A stretch of 64,000 bases of DNA from contig JAISSW010000002.1 of the NCBI GenBank assembly GCA_031272895.1, forward strand, positions 1 to 64,000, read 5' to 3'. Under the pieces are notes generated by a model. The model saw nothing but the letters and a program-made list of their open reading frames with translations. It did no database searches and was not told the origin of the DNA. The DNA is from Clostridium sp. Its GTDB lineage: Bacteria; Bacillota; Clostridia; Oscillospirales; Acutalibacteraceae. Both the position numbers and the translations under genes were made by a program. Below are positions 1 to 10,194 of the stretch, piece after piece; position 1 is the first letter of the stretch; every line of letters starts with the position of its first letter.

Positions 1-440
1 GGCATCACTTGGACTCCGCTCCCAAGCCATACGTTCCGCCCAATATGGACGGGCAAATTGTAGACATAATGGTGTTCGCGCAAGACAGGCAAAATCGGAT
101 GCCCGCTTGTGGAGATGACCACGTTCGGGGCAATCAGACAATCGTCGCCGATGTAGATGTGTTCGTCGTCAACAAACGTGACATTCGAGTTGCAATAGAC
201 GCCTTTCCCCATATGGACATGGCGGCAGCCCCAGTTAGAATTAAGCGGGATTTCAACATGGCAGCCATCGCCGATTTGGGCAAACATCCTCCGCAACAGC
301 CCCTGCTTTTTTGTGCTTTCCGTCGGCCGCGTCTGGTTGTAGTCAAAGAGCAGTTCTTGATAGGCAAGCTGGTCACCCATAATTGCCGGGTCGTCATAGC
401 AATACGGTAGCCCATTGGCTTTGCGTTCTTTGTTAGTCAT
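1..440 (-). CDS. Maltose/galactoside O-acetyltransferase-like protein (3' end outside window)
   Basis: About 146 N-terminal residues are visible. The N-terminal segment (NKERKANGLPYCYDDP) is typical of the maltose acetyltransferase helical domain. It is followed by left-handed beta-helix hexapeptide repeats (IGDGCHVE, MGKGVYCNSN, IGDDCLIAPN, IGRNVWLG). The catalytic-type His is present in SGHPI. Family members transfer an acetyl group from acetyl-CoA to sugars; the exact acceptor cannot be told from sequence. The start at 440 has a good RBS (AGGAG about 8 bases upstream). The gene lies just downstream of the tRNA-Leu on the same strand. Confidence 0.88.
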   Translation of the reverse strand, partial: MTNKERKANGLPYCYDDPAIMGDQLAYQELLFDYNQTRPTESTKKQGLLRRMFAQIGDGCHVEIPLNSNWGCRHVHMGKGVYCNSNVTFVDDEHIYIGDDCLIAPNVVISTSGHPILPVLREHHYVYNLPVHIGRNVWLGSGVQVM

Positions 441-512
441 TACTTTTTTCTCCTTTATTTTTAATTTGATTATTCATCCTGACTATCTCAAGACCGCGAT
501 TGACATCGGGAC

Positions 513-595
513 TGGTGCGGACGGCGGGACTCGAACCCGCACACCGTGGTACCGGCTCCTAAGACCGGCGCGTCTGCCAATTCCGCCACGTCCGC
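513..595 (-). tRNA. tRNA-Leu (anticodon UAG)
   Basis: The reverse complement folds as a class II tRNA. The acceptor arm is GCGGACG/CGTCCGC, the D-arm includes GGCAGACGC, and the anticodon stem is CCGGT/GCCGG around loop CTTAGGA with anticodon TAG. A short variable arm (GGTACCACGGTG) is followed by a T-arm with GGTTCGAGTCCC. Discriminator A and the CCA end (513-515) are encoded. It should read CUN leucine codons. Confidence 0.96.
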
Positions 596-637
596 ACAAA
601 AGCCGCCGCACAAAGCTTGTTTGTCGGCGACTGCGTT

Positions 638-667
638 ATTATACCTCATTGCCGGGGCAATTGTCAA
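638..667 (-). promoter_or_regulatory. Sigma-A-type promoter for tRNA-Leu
   Basis: Read on the minus strand, a consensus -35 TTGACA (662-667) is followed after 18 bases by a consensus -10 TATAAT (638-643). It lies about 45 bases upstream of the tRNA 5' end. Nothing else was recognised in 596-800. Confidence 0.85.
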
Positions 668-800
668 CCGCCTGAGCCGCGGAAAAAGTAAGCTCGAAAG
701 TTTCACTGCCCTGAGCACATGAATAGAGAACAACAGACACGCTTTAAGATAGGAGTAAGTGCATCCAAAGTAGCCGCATAAACCCCGGCGGTATTGACAG

Positions 801-825
801 AAAAAAAGGGCGGTCAATGCCGCCC
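801..825 (-). terminator. Intrinsic terminator of the isochorismatase-fold gene
   Basis: On the minus strand a GGGCGG/CCGCCC hairpin (808-825) is followed by a seven-T run (801-807), starting about 25 bases after the stop codon of the upstream hydrolase gene. Confidence 0.9.
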
Positions 826-850
826 AAGGTTCACCCAACTGCTCAACCGC

Positions 851-1483
851 TCAACCGCCGATTTGCATTGCCTCAGTGTACTCCACGCCAAGACCGTATG
901 CGCCGCCATGCTCCTTGATTATCGTCATAGCACCGGCATAGGTGGTTTTGTCATTCCAATCCCGCTGCCACTCCAGCATTACCTGCAGCCAGGTCACGGG
1001 GTTCACCCCCGCCTGCACCATTCGCTGCACCGCCGCCTTGTGCGCCGCCTTGGACGCCCCGCCGCTTGCGTCAATCACGGCGAAAACCTCATAACCCTCA
1101 GTCAGCATTGAGAGGGCAGGCAGCGTCACACAGACCTCCGTCCACAGACCGGCAAGGATTATCTTTTTGCGCCCGGTGGATACCACCGCCTTTTTCAAGT
1201 TTTGGTCCTCCCAGGCATTGAGGCTTGTACGGTCAATCGGCATGACGTCGGGATAAACCGCCTGCACCCTTTGAATCAGCGGTCCTGAAAAGCTTTGCGC
1301 CTCAATGGTGGTCAGCACACAGGGTACGCCAAAGAGCTTCGCCGCCTTTGCCAAGCCGGTCACATTGTTCTCAATTTCATCTCGCGGCGCGCTTTGCACC
1401 CCAAAATACATTTGCGGCTGGTGGTCAACAATCAGCACAACACTGTCCGCGGGGTCAAGCAGCAGCTCTGGATATTTTCGCAT
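851..1483 (-). CDS. Isochorismatase-family (YcaC-like) cysteine hydrolase
   Basis: The 210-residue protein has the alpha/beta isochorismatase fold. The N-terminal strand VVLIVDHQ carries the catalytic Asp, and WTEVCV carries the nucleophilic Cys. DASGG and a C-terminal QRDWND segment resemble E. coli YcaC. The substrate is unknown; this subfamily is usually annotated as a hydrolase of unknown specificity and is not tied to siderophore synthesis here. A start at 1525 is possible, but ATG 1483 has GGGGAG about 10 bases upstream and begins directly with the domain. The gene stands alone, with its own terminator and a divergent GH5 gene upstream. Confidence 0.88.
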   Translation of the reverse strand: MRKYPELLLDPADSVVLIVDHQPQMYFGVQSAPRDEIENNVTGLAKAAKLFGVPCVLTTIEAQSFSGPLIQRVQAVYPDVMPIDRTSLNAWEDQNLKKAVVSTGRKKIILAGLWTEVCVTLPALSMLTEGYEVFAVIDASGGASKAAHKAAVQRMVQAGVNPVTWLQVMLEWQRDWNDKTTYAGAMTIIKEHGGAYGLGVEYTEAMQIGG

Positions 1484-1553
1484 GGATACAACTCCCCTTC
1501 GCTTTCTTTTGGGCTTATTATTCACGGCGGCGGGGGGAAATATGCACGGGGTG

Positions 1554-1582
1554 TTGCGACTTTGCCCGCGTTATGGTATAAT
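1554..1582 (+). promoter_or_regulatory. Promoter of the GH5 gene
   Basis: TTGCGA (1554-1559), a 17-base spacer, then consensus TATAAT (1577-1582), about 40 bases upstream of the GTG start at 1622. Confidence 0.82.
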
Positions 1583-1621
1583 TTTGGTATCATTGGGCTA
1601 ATAGCATTTGGAGGAATAACG

Positions 1622-3139
1622 GTGGATAAAATTTTTGCGCAGGGTATGCGCTTTGTGGACGAATACGGGCGCGAGCGCCTGCTGCGCGGTATCAACATGA
1701 TTGATAAAAAGCCATATCAGGGCAAAAAAATCTCATTCAAATACGCGGCGGACGACGAATACCTCAAGCGCTGCAGGGACTGCGGCTTTAACCTAATTCG
1801 CCTTGGTGCGCTTTGGGAGGTGCTTGAGCCGGAGCCGGGCAAATATAACGAGGCGTTTTTGGACGAGCTTTGCGGCATACTTGAGCGCTGTGAAAAATAC
1901 GGCATTTACGTTTATTTTGATGTGCACCAGGACGTTTGGGGCGAATACGCAAATTTGGGCGGCTCCGGCGCGCCGAGCTGGGCTACGCTGACGGACGGCT
2001 ACAAGGTCAAAAACACCCGCTTTGTTTGGGCAGAGGGCTATTACTTCCGCAAGGCCGTGTGGTCCGCGTTCGATAATTTTTGGCGCAACAAGCCCGTTCA
2101 CGGCAAGGGACTGCAGGATTGGTACGCCGATTTATTCAGGCATTTGGCGGAGCGCTTTAAGGATAAGCCGGCGCTGCTGGGCTATGAGGTGATGAACGAG
2201 CCTGTACCCGGCAAGCTTAACGGAAAAATTCTGCTTAAGCTTATCAAAAGCGTGGTTGGTGCTGCGCTGAAGGACGAGCACTTTAAGCTGGGCAAGCTGC
2301 TTGGCGCCGTGGTTAAAAAGGGCGACCCGCTTGAGCAGTTCACCGCGCCGCTCATCAGCAAGGCAGGGGAAAAGTGCGCCCCCCTTTTGCGTGAGTTTGA
2401 GGACAAATACTACACCCCGTTTGTTAACAAAATTGCCCTCGCTGTCAAGGAGGTTGACCCTGAGCGCATGGTTGTTTTTGACCAGTGCTATTGGTCGAAT
2501 TTCTTTGTCCCCTGCAATGTGGGCCCGGTCAAAAAGAGTGACGGCAGCACGGACGGCAACCTTTGCTACAGCCCGCACGGCTACGACCTGATGGTTGACA
2601 CCCCCGCCTATGAATTTGCGGATAACGACCGCACCGCCGGAATTTTTGAAATATGCCGCAAGGCACAGGAGCGCTTGGACCTGCCGGTTATAGTCGGCGA
2701 ATGGGGCGGCGGCGGCGAGGGCGTCAACTGGTACCCGCACATTGACTTTTTGCTGGATTTATGGGAAAAATACAAATGGAGCAACACCTATTTCTTCTAT
2801 TTGGAGGACGAAGAGGAGCTGGCATACCGCAACAAGCAGGACGTTGGTAAGCAGGATTTGTGGGATATTCCCCTGCCGCACACCGTGCTTAACAGACCCT
2901 TCCCAATGGCTGTTTGCGGCGAGATTGAAGCTTACCATTATGACACAGCTGAGCATATTTTCACGCTTTCCTACAATCAAGCCGAGCCAAGCGAGCAGGC
3001 CACGGAGGTTTTTCTGCCAAGCCGACCGCAAAGCGTTGAGCTTGACGCCGGGGAGTACAAGCTTGCGGAATACGGCAACGCCTTTTGCCTTAAGCTCAGC
3101 ACGGGCGTTGGGCACCACACGCTTAGGGTTCAGCTGTAG
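1622..3139 (+). CDS. GH5 glycoside hydrolase, endoglycoceramidase-like
   Basis: The 505-residue protein has a GH5 TIM-barrel layout. RGINMID lies near the N-terminus and DVHQDVWGE with GAPSWAT follows, a signature typical of endoglycoceramidases. The acid/base Glu is E193 in MNEP and the nucleophile E360 in VGEWG. A small beta-rich domain closes the C-terminus. The family cleaves the glycan-ceramide bond of glycosphingolipids or related glycolipid/flavonoid glycosides. GTG 1622 is chosen because GGAGG (1610-1614) and a promoter precede it; the longer frame lacks both. No signal peptide is visible, so a cytosolic role is implied. An ABC ATPase gene follows after 17 bases. Confidence 0.85.
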   Translation: MDKIFAQGMRFVDEYGRERLLRGINMIDKKPYQGKKISFKYAADDEYLKRCRDCGFNLIRLGALWEVLEPEPGKYNEAFLDELCGILERCEKYGIYVYFDVHQDVWGEYANLGGSGAPSWATLTDGYKVKNTRFVWAEGYYFRKAVWSAFDNFWRNKPVHGKGLQDWYADLFRHLAERFKDKPALLGYEVMNEPVPGKLNGKILLKLIKSVVGAALKDEHFKLGKLLGAVVKKGDPLEQFTAPLISKAGEKCAPLLREFEDKYYTPFVNKIALAVKEVDPERMVVFDQCYWSNFFVPCNVGPVKKSDGSTDGNLCYSPHGYDLMVDTPAYEFADNDRTAGIFEICRKAQERLDLPVIVGEWGGGGEGVNWYPHIDFLLDLWEKYKWSNTYFFYLEDEEELAYRNKQDVGKQDLWDIPLPHTVLNRPFPMAVCGEIEAYHYDTAEHIFTLSYNQAEPSEQATEVFLPSRPQSVELDAGEYKLAEYGNAFCLKLSTGVGHHTLRVQL

Positions 3140-3156
3140 CAAAAGAGAGGGCACGA

Positions 3157-3873
3157 ATGGCACTGTTGGAATGTATTAACGCGGCCTTTGCCTACGAGGG
3201 CAGGGTTGTTATACGCGGGCTGAATTTTGCCGTTGAGCGCGGCGATTACCTTTGCGTTGTGGGGGAAAACGGCTCCGGCAAAAGCACACTCATCAAGGGT
3301 TTGCTTAAGCTCAAGGCTCCCTGTGAGGGCAGGGTACAACTGGGCGAAGAACTAACGAGCAAGGGAATAGGCTATCTGCCGCAAAAAAGCGCGGCGCAGG
3401 CAGATTTTCCCGCGAACGTAATGGAGGTTGTGCTTTCCGGCTGCCTTTCACGGCGGGGGCTTATGCCCGGCTGGGGCGCCGGCAACAGGCAGCGGGCAAG
3501 GGAGCAGATGGAAAGCCTTGGTATTTGGGCAATGCGGCGCAGGAGCTTCAGGGAGCTTTCCGGCGGGCAGCAGCAAAGGGTGCTGCTGGCGCGGGCGCTT
3601 TGCGCAACGGATTCCATGCTGCTGCTTGACGAGCCTATGGCGGGGCTTGACCCTGTAATTACGGGCGAGCTTTATGCCCTGCTGGCGCAGCTTAACAAGG
3701 CGGGGCTTACGGTGGTTATGGTCAGCCACGATATACACAGCGCCGTTCACCACGCAAGCAAAATTTTGCACCTAAAGCAAACGCAGGTGTTCTTTGGCAG
3801 CACCGCAGATTACCTCAAGACAGAAAGCGGCAAGCATTTTATGGCCTGCGCCGGGCTTGAACCCGACGTTTGA
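3157..3873 (+). CDS. ABC transporter ATP-binding protein, ZnuC/metal-type
   Basis: The 238-residue ATPase has all motifs: Walker A GENGSGKST, signature LSGGQQQR, Walker B LLLDEPMAG and H-loop VSHD. The overall sequence resembles ZnuC/MntB-type subunits of zinc or manganese importers. No permease or binding-protein gene is adjacent: upstream is the GH5 gene and downstream the convergent ligA, whose stop is 1 base away. A partner encoded elsewhere is the simplest explanation. RBS GAGAGG lies about 7 bases upstream. Confidence 0.85.
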   Translation: MALLECINAAFAYEGRVVIRGLNFAVERGDYLCVVGENGSGKSTLIKGLLKLKAPCEGRVQLGEELTSKGIGYLPQKSAAQADFPANVMEVVLSGCLSRRGLMPGWGAGNRQRAREQMESLGIWAMRRRSFRELSGGQQQRVLLARALCATDSMLLLDEPMAGLDPVITGELYALLAQLNKAGLTVVMVSHDIHSAVHHASKILHLKQTQVFFGSTADYLKTESGKHFMACAGLEPDV

Positions 3874-3874
3874 T

Positions 3875-5884
<2,010 letters not shown>

Positions 5885-5886
5885 TT

Positions 5887-5916
5887 ATTATAACAAATCA
5901 GCCCCCTGATAATCAA
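5887..5916 (-). promoter_or_regulatory. Putative ligA promoter
   Basis: On the minus strand TTGATT (5911-5916), an 18-base spacer, and TATAAT (5887-5892), 30 bases upstream of the ligA GTG start. The -35 and spacer lie inside the hairpin that terminates the upstream secreted-protein gene. Confidence 0.65.
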
Positions 5917-5924
5917 GGGGCTGA
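5890..5924 (-). terminator. Terminator after the second secreted protein
   Basis: On the minus strand TCAGCCCC/GGGGCTGA forms an 8-bp stem (5898-5924) followed by TTTGTTAT. It begins 11 bases beyond the stop codon at 5936. Confidence 0.75.
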
Positions 5925-5935
5925 CAAATCATTTT

Positions 5936-6727
5936 TTAGAACAGACCGCCCAGCATTCCGCTGCTGTAGGGTATTTCCAGTCCGCCGAGCTTAAGACCTG
6001 TAAGGCTCCAAACAACGGCTGTAATCTTCTCGAAGATTGGGAGGACTATACCCAAAAAGCCGTCTTCTTTTTCCGGGTCAACAATCAGTCCGTCGCCGCT
6101 TTTATTGACCGTAGAGGCGTTGATGAGGTTTTGAGCAACACGCTTAATGCGGTCAACATCGCTTTCGCCGCCAACCGTCGCGCCCTCGCTGAGGCTGGCG
6201 TCCTTATAAAGCTCGCAGGCCTCGTAATAGCAGGTAAGCATACGGTTCCAGCTGGCTGTGGTATAGAGTGATTCGCTGCGGAACGCCGCCTGCGCTATCG
6301 CCGCCTTCAGCGGGTCCTTCGCGGATTCCGGCAGCTTAGCATAGAGTGTAAAGCTTTGCTCGTCTGATACTGTGCCGTCCTCGGAGGTAATTGCGCACTT
6401 GACCTCGAAGGTAGCCGGCAGAACCGTGCCGTAAGGCGGCTGTATGGCAAAGAAATTGCGCGCCTGCTCATGGCTGTAGCTTACGGAGTCAAGCTCCGTG
6501 CCGCCGACGGAAACGCTCCATTTGTATGTATAATCGCCTTTCAGCTCATTGCCGCCCGCGTCAAGGGGCGTGGCCTTAAAGCGGTAAAGCGACTGGTTGC
6601 CAATGCCGCCCGGCTCTAAGGTGCGCTCAACTGTTACGCTTGCTATGGGGGTTGCGGCGGTGGCGAAGATTACGCCAAGGCTGAACACCATTAGCGTGGC
6701 AAGCGCTATGCTTAATATCTTTTTCAT
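5936..6727 (-). CDS. Secreted protein of unknown function, FIVAR-like C-terminal helices
   Basis: 263 residues. A signal peptide (MKKI, hydrophobic core, ATAA cleavage region near residue 24) is followed by an Ig-like beta-rich region (TYKWSVSVGG, about 30-125). A helical segment (about 135-205) resembles a FIVAR repeat. The C-terminus is hydrophobic. No enzyme motif or sortase signal was seen. It is encoded 15 bases after a similarly built gene and probably co-transcribed with it. A surface or matrix role is inference only. Confidence 0.7.
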   Translation of the reverse strand: MKKILSIALATLMVFSLGVIFATAATPIASVTVERTLEPGGIGNQSLYRFKATPLDAGGNELKGDYTYKWSVSVGGTELDSVSYSHEQARNFFAIQPPYGTVLPATFEVKCAITSEDGTVSDEQSFTLYAKLPESAKDPLKAAIAQAAFRSESLYTTASWNRMLTCYYEACELYKDASLSEGATVGGESDVDRIKRVAQNLINASTVNKSGDGLIVDPEKEDGFLGIVLPIFEKITAVVWSLTGLKLGGLEIPYSSGMLGGLF

Positions 6728-6742
6728 TGCTACGCTCCTATT

Positions 6743-7498
6743 TTAGCGCTCAAAAAGTATTTGCTTAAGCTCCGTGAAAAGCTCGCCCAAATCCTTATCT
6801 CGGCTGATGTTGAGGATATATTGGATAATCTCCACGACGACCATGAAAAAGCTGGCGAAGCTGCCCTTTTCGGCGTCTGTTTTTACCACCAGCTGAGCAT
6901 AGGCTGTGTTGAAATTCGTAACCATGTCGTCAACCTGCGCCTGCGTCGCCTCGTAGTTGGCAATCAGCTCCTCCGCCTGGGTAAGGACGACCTGGAAAGC
7001 GTCAAAGCTTTCCTTTGTGTACTTCACCTCGGTAACATAAAGCCCTTTCTTTTCCACCAGCGCCTTAAGGACCGTTTTGTCCGCCGGCTGATTGATTACG
7101 AACAGCAGCGGCGCATAGACCGTTTCGCTCTGCTCGCCGTCGCAAAGGTAGATGAAGCCGATGAAGTAGGCGCCGTAATTGAGGTTGACCGTAAGCTTGT
7201 TTTTGTTGGCGCTGTAAAAGCCATCCGGCCATGTGGCTGTAACGCCCGTGTCAACATAGTTTGTGCCGTCAAAGCTGGCGACGGTAACGGTCCACCTGTA
7301 CTGTGAATAGACCTTCTCAACCGGCACACCCGCCTCGAAGCTAAACTGACCGTAGACATCGTTGATAGAAACACCGGGGCTGTTGCGGCGGATTGTGTAA
7401 TCCACTGTGTCGCCCGCGGCACTTGCCGCAACGCCCATGCTGCCGATGAGGAACAACAGAGCGAAGAACAAGCATAGACCTTTTCTGAATGATTTCAT
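6743..7498 (-). CDS. Secreted protein with Ig-like region and FIVAR-like repeat
   Basis: 251 residues. The signal peptide ends near ASAAG (about residue 28). A beta-rich region with YRWTVTVASF parallels YKWSVSVGG in the downstream neighbour. It is followed by a clear FIVAR-type helical repeat (YTKESFDAF, AEELIANYEATQAQVDD, AYAQL; about 155-205). The hydrophobic stretch FFMVVVEIIQYIL lies near the C-terminus. RBS AGGAGG precedes ATG 7498, and the gene is first in the two-gene unit. Probably a paralogue of the neighbour; function unknown. Confidence 0.75.
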   Translation of the reverse strand: MKSFRKGLCLFFALLFLIGSMGVAASAAGDTVDYTIRRNSPGVSINDVYGQFSFEAGVPVEKVYSQYRWTVTVASFDGTNYVDTGVTATWPDGFYSANKNKLTVNLNYGAYFIGFIYLCDGEQSETVYAPLLFVINQPADKTVLKALVEKKGLYVTEVKYTKESFDAFQVVLTQAEELIANYEATQAQVDDMVTNFNTAYAQLVVKTDAEKGSFASFFMVVVEIIQYILNISRDKDLGELFTELKQILFER

Positions 7499-7567
7499 GG
7501 GTTTACCTCCTGAGATAAGTAATATGGAATACTGCGCGGCTGCGCCGACAATTTCCCTTATGTGTGC

Positions 7568-7596
7568 AGTATAACAAAATCTGCGGCAAAATGCAA
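7568..7596 (-). promoter_or_regulatory. Promoter of the two-gene secreted-protein unit
   Basis: On the minus strand TTGCAT (7591-7596), 17 bases, TATACT (7568-7573), about 70 bases before ATG 7498. The rest of 7499-7652 shows no gene. Confidence 0.8.
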
Positions 7597-7652
7597 TAGC
7601 TTTTAAGATATTTCGGCGAATATTTCAAAACTGTAAACAAATCGGCAACATT

Positions 7653-10070
7653 TTACCAAGCCGGGTGGGTGTGCCAAATGCCGTCGGCGTATTCCCTAAC
7701 AGCCCTATCCGCCGCAAAGCGCCCCGCCCCGGCAATATTTGCCAGGCTCATGCGGTTCCATGCGGGCTTATCCGTCCAAAGCTGTTCGGCTACGCCGCGC
7801 ACATGGCTGTAATCCGCGTAATCCGCAAGCACCATGTACGGGTCCCAGGTTTTTATCGCCTCTGTAAGCTCGCGGAATGTTTTGCCGGCGACGCCGCACT
7901 GGTTCGCAAAATCCAGCAGCCGCCGCAGCTCCGCGTTGTTGTCGTAGTAATTCATTGGGGTATAGCCGCAGCGCTGCAGCTGGACAACCTCTTTTTCCCT
8001 CATTCCGAACAGCAGGATATTCCCCTCCCCTGCCGCCTCGCAGATTTCCACATTCGCCCCGTCCAGCGTACCGAGTGTTATAGCCCCGTTGAGCATGAGC
8101 TTCATGTTGCCGGTGCCGCTTGCCTCCGTACCCGCAAGGCTGATTTGCTCGCTCAGCTCCGCCGCCGGCATAAGCTCCTCCGCCATGGTTACCGAGTAGT
8201 TTTCAAGGTAAACCACCTGCATATGCGGCGCAACCTGCGGGTCGTTGGCGCACAAATCACCCAAGGCGCAAATAAAGCTGATTATCTTTTTGGCAATGAA
8301 GTAGCTTGGCGCAGCCTTTGCCGCAAAAAGATAGGTATGCGGCACCCAAGCGGCGTTGGGGCTGTCTTTAATCGCAAGGTAATGCGCAAGGATTTGGAAG
8401 GCGTTAAGGTGCTGGCGCTTATATTCGTGCAGGCGCTTGACCTGAACGTCAAAAAGCGAATCCGGATTGAGGACCTTGCCCGTTTGCTTTTGAACCCTGC
8501 GGGCAAAATCGTGCTTGTTAAGGCGCTTGATTTCCGCAAGCCGCTCCAGCACCCCGCTGTCTTGGGCATAGCGTGAGAGCTTTTCCAACTCCTCGCCGTG
8601 CAGAACATAGCCGTCGCCGATAAGCTCCGTAATAAAGCCCGCAAGGCGCGGATTTGCCTGGTTCAGCCAGCGGCGGTGCGCAATGCCGTTTGTTACGTTG
8701 CCGAATTTTTGCGGCGCAAGGGAATACATATCCTTAAAGACGTCCTTTTTAAGGATTTCGCTGTGCAGGGCTGAAACGCCGTTGACATTGTGGCACGCCC
8801 AAACGCAAAGGTTCGCCATGCGCACCACCCCCTGCGCAAGGATTGCCACACGCTCCACAAGGGCGGCGTCATGGGTCTGCTCCCAAACGCTGCGGCGCAG
8901 GCGGTTATCTATCTCCTTTATAATCTCATAAAGGCGCGGCAGCAGGCGGCTGACAAGCTCCTCCTGCCAGCACTCAAGGGCCTCCTTCATTACGGTATGG
9001 TTGGTGTAGGCGAAGGTTTTTGTCACTATCTCCCACGCCTCGTCCCAGCCGTAGCCGCACTCGTCCAACAGCAGGCGCATAAGCTCCGGGATTGCCATGG
9101 TTGGGTGCGTATCGTTTATGTGCAGCGCGGCACGCTCCGGCAGCGAGTCCGCCGAGCCATAGCGGCGCAGGTGGCGGTTGAGTATATCCTGCACGGAGGC
9201 GGACACCAAGAAGTATTGCTGGCGCAGGCGCAGGGACTTGCCCTCCGGGTGGTTATCCGCGGGGTAAAGCTGCTTGGAGATTATCTCTGCCATTGCCTGT
9301 TTTTCAACCGCACGCAGGTATTCGCCCTGGTTGAACATTGCCATGTCCATGCTGTCGGCGGTTGCTGACCAAAGCCGCAGCAGACTGACCGGCTTGCGCT
9401 CGCCGTCCTCGCCCTCAACAGCCTTGCCGGCAACATATAAATCATACGGAACTGCCTTCACGGTTTGGGCGTCGGTAAGCTCAACCTGGTGGAACTCCCC
9501 GTCCCAAGCCTCCTTGAGCGTACCGCCAAACTGAACCGGCACAGCCTCGTCCTCACGCGGGACAAGCCAAACACGCCCGCCGGGCAACCAAAAATCAGGC
9601 ATTTCGGTCTGCCAGCCGTCAACCAGCTTTTGGGCAAAAATGCCGTATTCATAAAGGATTGAGTAGCCCGTGGCGGGGTAGCCCTGCGTGGCAAGCGCGT
9701 CCAAATAGCAAGCGGCAAGCCGCCCCAGACCGCCGTTGCCAAGCCCCGCGTCCGGCTCGCAGTCATACAGCTTGTCCAAAGAAAAGCCCCAGCCGGCAAG
9801 CGCCGCGCGCGCGTCCTCGGTCATGTTCAGGTTATAGAGGCTGTTTTTAAGCGAACGGCCAAGCAAAAACTCCATACAAAGGTAATAAACCCGCTTGCAG
9901 CTCTGCTCACGCCCCCGCTGACTGAAGCTCTCGCGCCCCTCCTGCATAGCGTCGCGGCAAAGCATTGCCAGCGCCTCATACATCTGCTTATTGTCCGCCT
10001 CTCCCGGCGTTACGCCATAAAAGCGCAAAAGCTTTTTTTCAATTTCCTCAGCCAAATTCCCTGCCGACAT
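7653..10070 (-). CDS. glgP: Glycogen/maltodextrin phosphorylase
   Basis: 805 residues, full length for GT35 phosphorylases. Recognisable parts include VYYLCMEFLLGR near the N-terminus, GLGNGGLGRLAACYLD in the catalytic core and the pyridoxal-phosphate lysine in GTGNMKLMLNG. It releases glucose-1-phosphate from alpha-1,4-glucan ends in the cytosol. The biosynthetic glgC/glgD/glgA genes lie at the far end of the window, so synthesis and breakdown are separately transcribed. The RBS is AGGAG about 8 bases upstream, and a long hairpin lies in the leader. Confidence 0.96.
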   Translation of the reverse strand: MSAGNLAEEIEKKLLRFYGVTPGEADNKQMYEALAMLCRDAMQEGRESFSQRGREQSCKRVYYLCMEFLLGRSLKNSLYNLNMTEDARAALAGWGFSLDKLYDCEPDAGLGNGGLGRLAACYLDALATQGYPATGYSILYEYGIFAQKLVDGWQTEMPDFWLPGGRVWLVPREDEAVPVQFGGTLKEAWDGEFHQVELTDAQTVKAVPYDLYVAGKAVEGEDGERKPVSLLRLWSATADSMDMAMFNQGEYLRAVEKQAMAEIISKQLYPADNHPEGKSLRLRQQYFLVSASVQDILNRHLRRYGSADSLPERAALHINDTHPTMAIPELMRLLLDECGYGWDEAWEIVTKTFAYTNHTVMKEALECWQEELVSRLLPRLYEIIKEIDNRLRRSVWEQTHDAALVERVAILAQGVVRMANLCVWACHNVNGVSALHSEILKKDVFKDMYSLAPQKFGNVTNGIAHRRWLNQANPRLAGFITELIGDGYVLHGEELEKLSRYAQDSGVLERLAEIKRLNKHDFARRVQKQTGKVLNPDSLFDVQVKRLHEYKRQHLNAFQILAHYLAIKDSPNAAWVPHTYLFAAKAAPSYFIAKKIISFICALGDLCANDPQVAPHMQVVYLENYSVTMAEELMPAAELSEQISLAGTEASGTGNMKLMLNGAITLGTLDGANVEICEAAGEGNILLFGMREKEVVQLQRCGYTPMNYYDNNAELRRLLDFANQCGVAGKTFRELTEAIKTWDPYMVLADYADYSHVRGVAEQLWTDKPAWNRMSLANIAGAGRFAADRAVREYADGIWHTHPAW

Positions 10071-10098
10071 ACTGCTCTCCTAACGCTGTGTTTTGTTA

Positions 10099-10136
10099 AA
10101 GCTGCACAAATTGCGGTTAGCGAATTTGTGCAGCTT
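10099..10136 (-). promoter_or_regulatory. Large hairpin in the glgP leader
   Basis: A perfect 14-bp inverted repeat (arms 10099-10112 and 10123-10136, loop of 10) lies between the glgP promoter and its RBS. It could be a leader regulatory structure, or it could help end transcription coming from lepA. Only TTTAAC follows it, so it is not a classical T-run terminator. Confidence 0.5.
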
Positions 10137-10159
10137 GCCGTTAAAAAACGGTTTATTAT

Positions 10160-10188
10160 AGTATAACATTATTTTTGCAAAAAGACAA
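10160..10188 (-). promoter_or_regulatory. Promoter of glgP
   Basis: On the minus strand TTGTCT (10183-10188), 17 bases, TATACT (10160-10165). The -35 begins only 6 bases after the lepA stop codon. Confidence 0.75.
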
Positions 10189-10194
10189 GTTTTA

